Below are positions 6,563-10,925 of a stretch of DNA of 10,925 nucleotides, piece after piece. The DNA is taken from assembly GCA_016873375.1 (NCBI GenBank), contig VGXJ01000036.1, positions 1-10,925 on the forward strand. The letters are read 5' to 3'. How positions within the stretch are numbered: position 1 is the stretch's first letter; every line of letters starts with the position of its first letter. The position numbers and the translations under genes were made by a program. The notes beneath the pieces were generated by a model. That model had not been told where the DNA came from. It did not search any database and worked only from the letters and a program-made list of their open reading frames with translations. The stretch is from Phycisphaerae bacterium. GTDB lineage: Bacteria > Planctomycetota > Phycisphaerae > Phycisphaerales > SM1A02.

Positions 6563-6579
6563 ATGAAGCAGGGGCGGCA

Positions 6580-6585
6580 AGTATA
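6580..6585 (-). promoter_or_regulatory. -10 box of the tRNA-Leu promoter
   Basis: TATACT on the minus strand lies 17 bases before the mature 5' end of the tRNA, so the primary transcript would have a leader of roughly ten bases. No good -35 hexamer is seen 16-18 bases further upstream. Confidence 0.6.
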
Positions 6586-6634
6586 GCGAAGGTCCGAGTC
6601 GATGAGTTCGATCGGTGCATTGTCCCGATAAGCA

Positions 6635-6666
6635 CAGCAGGCCCTGGCAGATGCCGGAGCCCGCTG
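6635..6666 (-). terminator. Imperfect hairpin downstream of the metalloprotease gene
   Basis: Two 16-base arms (6635-6650 and 6651-6666) form a long imperfect hairpin 25 bases after the protease stop. Read as minus-strand RNA it has one internal mismatch and two G-U pairs. Read as plus-strand RNA it has two mismatches, so it suits the protease transcript better. No T-run follows, so a role as terminator or 3'-end stabiliser is only likely, not shown. Apart from this and the tRNA promoter I see nothing else in the 128-base gap 6563-6690. Confidence 0.4.
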
Positions 6667-6690
6667 GGATCACTTTGCCATGTGGCGCGC

Positions 6691-9477
6691 TCAGCCGACC
6701 CACGCGGCGAGAAGCAGGCCGAGGTCAGATCCGTCGACGACGCCATCACCGTTCACGTCGGGCGAGGACGATCCCCAGCCTGCGAGCAGCAGGCCAAGGT
6801 CGGCTCCGTCGACGTTGCCGTTTCCATCGATGTCGGCCGGGTTGCTGACCGTGCAGCTGATGCCGTCGACTCGGAAGTCATCGACGCCGGCTTCAACCAC
6901 CGAACCGGCCCCCTCGTCGCGGGCACGGAAGCGAACCTTCATGGTGGCGGTCGGCGTGACAAACTGTCCGATGCGGAAACTCTTGGTCGCCCACGCGTTC
7001 AGGTTCTCGGTGACGAGTTCCATCTGCACCCAGGTCGACCCGCCGTCGTTGCTGATCTCAATCGGCATCGAGTCTGCGTTCGGAGCCGAGCCGGTGTTGT
7101 TCGAGTACCAGCGCGCATATGACACAACGCCGTCGGCGAAGCCGGCGAGGTTGAACATCGGACAGGTGAGGGTGGTGGTGCCGCCGTCGACATCCTGTTC
7201 ACCCAGCGCGCCGCCAGGAGTGCCGTTGGCGGTGATGTAGCACTGGGTTCCTGCGCCAGCGTCGTCGTCGGGCTGGGCAGGGGTGGGGATGGGATCCACC
7301 CGCTCCCACTTGCCAGTGGTGGCCGTGTCGGTTGATGCGCTAGTGGACCAACCGGTGTCGGTGTCCATCGAGTCGGCGAAGACCTGTTGGACAGTCGCCG
7401 CGCTGAGGGAGGTGTAGAACGCGGCAGGTGCCGTGCTCGGGCTCGTGACCGTCGATCCAGTGGTGGTGGAGGCGGAGACATACCACTGAACACTGCTCAG
7501 GCACGCGGTCGCGGGAACCTGGATCGTGTACTGGTTGGGTGCTCCCTGCGTCATCGGCGCAGCGGCGAACGAGCCAGTACCACCGTTGCGCCAGAAGAAG
7601 GTGCCGCTACCAAGCTGCGGGGTGCCGGCGAGCGGCGCCACGTTCATCGCGAGCGTGGTGCTGCCAGCGGGCGACACCGTGGCCGGGATCCCATTGGGGA
7701 ACGAGAAGCTCAGGAGCAGCAGCGCCGGGCCGGGCAGGCCGTGGAGCGTGAAGGCACCGTTGATCTCGTTGTAGTTCGGCGTGCCGTCGGCGATGTCGCT
7801 GTTGTTGTCGTCGAGCGTGAGGAAGTCGATGGTGATGTCACCGGCGATGGTCGTGCCCGTGTGCAGCGGAATGCTGTTCACGCAGATGAGGCTCGTGCGT
7901 GCAAGGCCAGCCGCGCTGCCGTACTTGGCGCCGAGGGCTTCGCGCGTGTCCCACACGCAACCCGAGATGAGCTGGCCGCAGCTGTGGATCGCACTGCCGC
8001 AGGAACTGCAGCCAGTGGACAAATAGGTGCAGGTGTTGTCGGCATTGCGGATGCCGGTGTTGCACGACTGGAAGCCCAGGCCCAGCCGCGGGTCATCGCT
8101 GATGAGCAGCGACATGCAGTCGCTCATGCCTTCGCCGTACGCGCCCTGGCCGCTGCCGCCCGAGGCCACCATGTGGTGACCGAACTCGTGGTGGACCACG
8201 GTGCTGAAGGCGGTGTTGTTGCAACCGCCGCCAGCCGGGTAGAAGTTGATCGAGTTGCCGTTGTAGAAGGCGTTGCAGGTCCCGCTGACCTGGACGTTGA
8301 TCGTGAAGTTCAGCTGGTTCGCGATCGTCGGGTACGACGGGTTGTTGGCGAGCGCAAAGTCACGCACGATGTTCGCGTGGCGATAGGCATTGACTTCCGC
8401 GCGCGCGGCCTCGACGAGGTTGCCCTCGTTGAACATCGGGTTCAGCGGCGTACCCACGGCACCGGTCGCCGAAGCGGTCGGGGTCGAATTCGCGTTGGCG
8501 GCGTTGAGGACCTTGAAGTACTTGCCAGCCAGCGTGCTGGTGATCGTGACTGATCCGGTCTGCCCGGGGATCACGAAGTTTCCATTCACATCGGCGAAGA
8601 CGCTGGTGGCGCCGATCGACACACGCGCGTACTGCAGCGGAGCGGTGGCTTCGACGGCGCAGGCATCTGCCTGGAAGCCCGGGGTCGCCTGGCCCTGCAC
8701 CGTGCCGGTGGCATCGGCGTAGCACACCTGGTTCTCCTCGAACATCACCTCGCCGGTCGCGGGATCGGTGATGTAGAGCAGGCGCGCGTAGTCCGAGTCG
8801 CCGGGCATGCCGCGGTCGACGATGAACTTCACGCCAAGCCGTGGCGCAACCTTGAGGTCGTCCTCGCCGGCGAAGATCACGAGTTCAGCGGGGACATCGT
8901 TCGCGGCGGCGGCGAGCCGCTTCTGCAGCTTGCTTGCGTAGCGGGAAGGATCAAGCGGCGCGCCAAGGGCGATGAACGCCTTGACGGTCTCGGGGAAGGT
9001 GCCAAGGTCCTTGAGGTCGCTTGAGACAAGCACCAGCGGGAAGCCAGCCTCGTTGCGCACGAGCAGGCGGAGGCTGCTGCGGAAGACCGGCACCCCGTGC
9101 ACGGCCTGCGTGTAGCCCACGAGCGAAAAGTTGTAGGTGTCGGTGAAGGCATCCCACATCAGCGGGATCATGTGCGCGCCTTCGCCCCACGGACCGATCG
9201 GAAGCAGCTGCGATGCATCGGCACCCCAGATCGACGCGTGCTGCGCGACGAACGCCGCGGCACTTTCGACCGGGCTGTTGCCGTGGCTGAACGCGCGGCC
9301 ATAGACGCGCGTGAGGTTGCCGTGGTCATTGATGAAGAAGCCCGTTCCCGCATTGGCTTCGAGGAACGCAGTGCGTGCCTCGGCAGGGCTGGTGCGGGGG
9401 AGTTGACCGACCTGCGCGAGTGCGGTGGGGGCGAGGGTCAAGGTCAGTGCGGCGATGAGTCCGAGCGTGGGGCGCAT
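6691..9477 (-). CDS. Secreted HExxH zinc metalloprotease (M36/M4-like) with dockerin-like C-terminus
   Basis: The 928-residue exported protease has a Sec signal peptide at about 1-21 (MRPTLGLIAALTL..., cleavage ALA-Q). An FTP/PepSY-like propeptide follows at about 30-170 (YTQAVHGVPVFRSSLRL). A beta-sandwich insert resembling carboxypeptidase regulatory domains lies at about 273-325. The zinc site is HHEFGHH (HExxH at 430-434) with the third ligand in GEGMSD (E449), as in fungalysin-type M36 and related gluzincins. Then come seven cysteines within residues 454-507 and the motif HSCGQLISGCVWDTREALG (H498 probably catalytic). A jelly-roll/MAM-like domain spans about 700-875, and two dockerin-like calcium loops span 882-928 (DIDGNGNVDGADLG and DVNGDGVVDGSDLG). 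The frame extends upstream to 9618, and an ATG also exists at 9489. I chose 9477 because GGAG stands 6 bases before it and the signal peptide starts there. It is divergent from smpB. The substrate is unknown. Confidence 0.88.
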   Translation of the reverse strand: MRPTLGLIAALTLTLAPTALAQVGQLPRTSPAEARTAFLEANAGTGFFINDHGNLTRVYGRAFSHGNSPVESAAAFVAQHASIWGADASQLLPIGPWGEGAHMIPLMWDAFTDTYNFSLVGYTQAVHGVPVFRSSLRLLVRNEAGFPLVLVSSDLKDLGTFPETVKAFIALGAPLDPSRYASKLQKRLAAAANDVPAELVIFAGEDDLKVAPRLGVKFIVDRGMPGDSDYARLLYITDPATGEVMFEENQVCYADATGTVQGQATPGFQADACAVEATAPLQYARVSIGATSVFADVNGNFVIPGQTGSVTITSTLAGKYFKVLNAANANSTPTASATGAVGTPLNPMFNEGNLVEAARAEVNAYRHANIVRDFALANNPSYPTIANQLNFTINVQVSGTCNAFYNGNSINFYPAGGGCNNTAFSTVVHHEFGHHMVASGGSGQGAYGEGMSDCMSLLISDDPRLGLGFQSCNTGIRNADNTCTYLSTGCSSCGSAIHSCGQLISGCVWDTREALGAKYGSAAGLARTSLICVNSIPLHTGTTIAGDITIDFLTLDDNNSDIADGTPNYNEINGAFTLHGLPGPALLLLSFSFPNGIPATVSPAGSTTLAMNVAPLAGTPQLGSGTFFWRNGGTGSFAAAPMTQGAPNQYTIQVPATACLSSVQWYVSASTTTGSTVTSPSTAPAAFYTSLSAATVQQVFADSMDTDTGWSTSASTDTATTGKWERVDPIPTPAQPDDDAGAGTQCYITANGTPGGALGEQDVDGGTTTLTCPMFNLAGFADGVVSYARWYSNNTGSAPNADSMPIEISNDGGSTWVQMELVTENLNAWATKSFRIGQFVTPTATMKVRFRARDEGAGSVVEAGVDDFRVDGISCTVSNPADIDGNGNVDGADLGLLLAGWGSSSPDVNGDGVVDGSDLGLLLAAWVG

Positions 9478-9483
9478 TCGTTT

Positions 9484-9487
9484 CTCC
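9484..9487 (-). promoter_or_regulatory. Shine-Dalgarno GGAG deciding the protease start
   Basis: GGAG lies 6 bases before the ATG at 9477. It overlaps the alternative in-frame ATG at 9489 (ATGGAG), which itself has no ribosome-binding site. It is the only convincing Shine-Dalgarno before a gene start in this window. Confidence 0.6.
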
Positions 9488-9501
9488 ATCAGTTGGAAGA
9501 C

Positions 9502-9519
9502 CCGGCAAGGTGATGCCGG
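9502..9519 (-). repeat. Inverted repeat in the protease 5' leader (proximal)
   Basis: CCGGCA (9502-9507) pairs with TGCCGG (9514-9519) around a 6-base loop. It sits about 14 bases upstream of the Shine-Dalgarno and would form a hairpin in the protease mRNA leader if transcription starts near 9557. Confidence 0.45.
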
Positions 9520-9531
9520 TCGTGGGGTATC

Positions 9532-9558
9532 GGTCCGGAGGCACCGCTGTTCCGGACC
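9532..9558. repeat. Inverted repeat in the protease/smpB divergent gap (distal)
   Basis: A perfect 8-bp stem pairs ggtccgga (9532-9539) with tccggacc (9551-9558) around an 11-base loop. It could be an operator for a dimeric regulator, or a 5'-leader hairpin of the protease transcript. It lies next to the possible -10 at 9564-9569. Neither role can be decided from sequence. Confidence 0.5.
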
Positions 9559-9563
9559 TTTGG

Positions 9564-9569
9564 AGTATT
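9564..9569 (-). promoter_or_regulatory. Possible -10 box for the protease
   Basis: On the minus strand AATACT lies about 87 bases before the chosen ATG, which would give a leader of roughly 75-80 bases carrying two inverted repeats and the GGAG. No clear -35 is visible. This is a weak call. Confidence 0.3.
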
Positions 9570-9626
9570 GCCCGAGTGCGAGGACTTGGCGACCGCCAGA
9601 GGCCACTTTTTTGGCCATTTCAGGGG

Positions 9627-9632
9627 TAGCCT
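9627..9632 (+). promoter_or_regulatory. Probable -10 box for a leaderless smpB mRNA
   Basis: TAGCCT is followed by exactly 7 bases (tggcccg) and the ATG at 9640. A T-rich patch (actttttt, 9605-9612) lies roughly where a -35 region would be, but without a TTGACA match. No Shine-Dalgarno stands at a normal distance. Confidence 0.5.
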
Positions 9633-9639
9633 TGGCCCG

Positions 9640-10128
9640 ATGGCCGCCAAGGAGCGCTCCACCTCACGGGAGCCGACGATCGAGAACCGTCGTGCGCGCC
9701 ATGATTACGCCATCGAGGACACGCTGGAGTGCGGGATCGAGCTCCTCGGGACAGAGGTGAAGAGCCTCCGGAACAGCCAAGTCCAGCTCGATCAGGGGTT
9801 CGTGATGGCCAAGGCCGTCCCGGTCAGCCTGGAACTGCACGGGGTCCACATCGCCGAGTACCCCCAAGCCTTGCCTCAGCACCAACACGCCCCGACCAGG
9901 GTCCGGCGGCTCTTGGCCCACCGGCGCGAGATCGACAAGCTAGCCACCCAGCAGAAGGCCAAGGGGGCATCCCTGATCCCGCTCAAGATCTACTTCGTGA
10001 AGGGCCGCGCCAAGGTCCTGGTCGGCGTCGGCTTCGGCCGCAAGAAGGGCGACAAGCGGGAGCACATCAAGGAGAAGGAAGCCAAGCGTGACATGCAGCG
10101 CGCGACCGGCGCGCGCCGGCGGTTGTGA
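9640..10128 (+). CDS. smpB: SsrA-binding protein SmpB
   Basis: The 162-residue SmpB binds tmRNA (SsrA) and carries it to stalled ribosomes in trans-translation. Conserved blocks are NRRARHDY at 16-23, LLGTEVKSLR at 35-44, GVHIAEY at 68-74, RRLLAHRREIDKL at 89-101, SLIPLKIYFVKGRAKV at 111-126, and the C-terminal DKREHIKEKEAKRDMQRA at 138-154, whose basic tail enters the ribosomal mRNA path. The length is normal for the family. An upstream in-frame ATG at 9568 is possible, but its 24 extra residues are not SmpB-like. The ATG at 9640 is 7 bases after a TAGCCT box. The ssrA gene for tmRNA, often near smpB, is not recognisable in this window. The gene is convergent with the dehydrogenase gene, with 24 bases between the stops. 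Confidence 0.96.
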   Translation: MAAKERSTSREPTIENRRARHDYAIEDTLECGIELLGTEVKSLRNSQVQLDQGFVMAKAVPVSLELHGVHIAEYPQALPQHQHAPTRVRRLLAHRREIDKLATQQKAKGASLIPLKIYFVKGRAKVLVGVGFGRKKGDKREHIKEKEAKRDMQRATGARRRL

Positions 10129-10152
10129 GCCACCCGGCCGCGGTCAAGCGCC

Positions 10153-10866
10153 TCACGGCGACGGCACGGGGATCGACTTTCCAGCTTCGGCGTCGCGGCG
10201 GCCCTCGATGCAATCAAGGATCACCGTCGCGATCGCCTCGGGCGGGAGCGCCTTCGCTGGCGGGATGATCTTTTCGTCCCAGTTGCGCCGCAGCATGTTC
10301 GTCTCGACGGCGCCGGGATTGATGCAGAACGATCGGATCCCGTGGCGACGGCCCTCGCGCCAGGCACTGCGCGTGAACGAGTCGAGCGCGCTCTTCGCTG
10401 CCGCGTAGACGAAGAAGCCCGGGAAGGGATCGAACGCACCCATCGTGCTGATGTTGATGATGCAGCCGGACTTCTGCTGCACGAAGTGCGGCCAGCAGCG
10501 CGCGATCAGCGACGCAGGCCCGAAGGCATTCACATAGAAGGTGTTCTCGAGGAGCTCCTCGTCGGTCGCCTCGATCGGGGCCTTCGGTGCTGCACCGGCG
10601 CCGTTCACCAGGCAGTCGATGCGACCCCACGCCGCGTGCGTACGGTCAACGACCATCGCTGCACGGTCCAGGTCGCAGACGTCGGCGACGCACGGGAAGA
10701 TCGTGGCGCCCGGCACGCGCTCGCGGATGAGCGCGGCGGTCTCCTCGAGCGCCAGCGCCGTGCGCCCCACCAGCGTCACGCGGTGGCCGCGCTCGGCGAG
10801 CATGATGGCGGTCGCGCGGCCGATGCCGCTGCCGGCACCGGTGACGATCGAGACGGGTTGGTCCAT
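10153..10866 (-). CDS. Short-chain dehydrogenase/reductase (classical SDR)
   Basis: The 237-residue Rossmann-fold oxidoreductase has the cofactor motif TGAGSGIG at 9-16. The catalytic set is S140 in INISTMG and YAAAK with Y154 and K158. NGAG at 88-91 replaces the usual NNAG, a tolerated variant in which the first Asn is kept. PGAVETNM at 184-191 matches the PG motif that closes over the cofactor. Arg35 after the second strand (LVGR) favours NADP(H) over NAD(H). The substrate cannot be predicted: sugars, ketones, acyl carriers and others are all handled by this family. There is no partner gene inside the window. The ATG at 10866 directly precedes the Rossmann fold and is the natural start. The 59 bases upstream lack a TANNNT box and a Shine-Dalgarno, and hold a 14-bp palindrome at 10875-10888. 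Confidence 0.93.
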   Translation of the reverse strand: MDQPVSIVTGAGSGIGRATAIMLAERGHRVTLVGRTALALEETAALIRERVPGATIFPCVADVCDLDRAAMVVDRTHAAWGRIDCLVNGAGAAPKAPIEATDEELLENTFYVNAFGPASLIARCWPHFVQQKSGCIINISTMGAFDPFPGFFVYAAAKSALDSFTRSAWREGRRHGIRSFCINPGAVETNMLRRNWDEKIIPPAKALPPEAIATVILDCIEGRRDAEAGKSIPVPSP

Positions 10867-10925
10867 GGCGGGGGCTTCGCGCGCGAAGGGCCGCTGGTTT
10901 CGTCAACCCGTCACGAGCCGGGAGA

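Noticed and set aside
6379..6564. Minus-strand open frame beginning MRMWRNWQTRQLEV
   Set aside because: This is the well-known peptide produced by translating a tRNA gene. The DNA folds as tRNA-Leu, so no protein is called.
7387..8553. 388-codon plus-strand open frame antisense to the metalloprotease
   Set aside because: It is an Arg/Val/Ala-rich shadow of the zinc protease coding sequence, with no motif or signal of its own.
10106..10119. 14-bp palindrome ccggcgcgcgccgg near the end of smpB
   Set aside because: It lies within codons for the Arg/Gly/Ala-rich SmpB tail and is followed by no T-run. It is explained by GC-rich coding sequence.

Overview
The window is GC-rich, densely coded bacterial chromosome. 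The best guess at the source is a planctomycete, most likely class Phycisphaerae. This rests on a secreted zinc metalloprotease ending in a pair of dockerin-like calcium loops, a protein built from GDDRY-type repeats, and very sparse Shine-Dalgarno signals. It is an inference from protein style; no rRNA or other marker gene is present. I see no phage, insertion sequence, CRISPR array or defence cassette. The region looks like core and secretory genes, not an accessory island.

Layout from left to right. The 3' end of a gene cut by the window edge (2-532, +) looks like the C-terminus of a DUF1570/peptidase-MA-like protein. A two-gene minus-strand unit follows: a 656-residue protein with about eleven 26-28-residue GDDRY repeats (1537-3507) and, one base after its stop, a YihY/BrkB-family membrane protein (558-1535). 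Divergent from it is a plus-strand run of three genes: an RsuA/RluB-type 23S/16S rRNA pseudouridine synthase with a long basic tail (3538-4635), a small FmdB-like cysteine protein (4641-4871), and a DUF429 protein (4908-5663). Convergent with these is queE (5678-6382, -), preceded on the same strand by a tRNA-Leu(GAG) with its own strong terminator. Next comes the large secreted metalloprotease (6691-9477, -), divergent from smpB (9640-10128, +), and finally a short-chain dehydrogenase (10153-10866, -).

Translation and RNA metabolism recur (pseudouridine synthase, tRNA-Leu, queE, smpB), but they do not form one operon. The other theme is cell-surface or secreted proteins (the repeat protein and the metalloprotease).

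The most interesting signal is regulatory. Four of the genes with their own upstream region carry a -10-like TANNNT or near-TANNNT hexamer exactly 7 bases before the ATG, and a fifth has one 6 bases before it, with no Shine-Dalgarno. This is the signature of leaderless transcripts. In contrast, the exported metalloprotease has a longer leader with two inverted repeats and a GGAG ribosome-binding site. The most interesting protein is the GDDRY-repeat protein, a regular, probably solenoid-forming array of unknown function. No gene-free stretch exceeds 300 bases. The longest gaps are 9478-9639 and 6563-6690, and both are described below.
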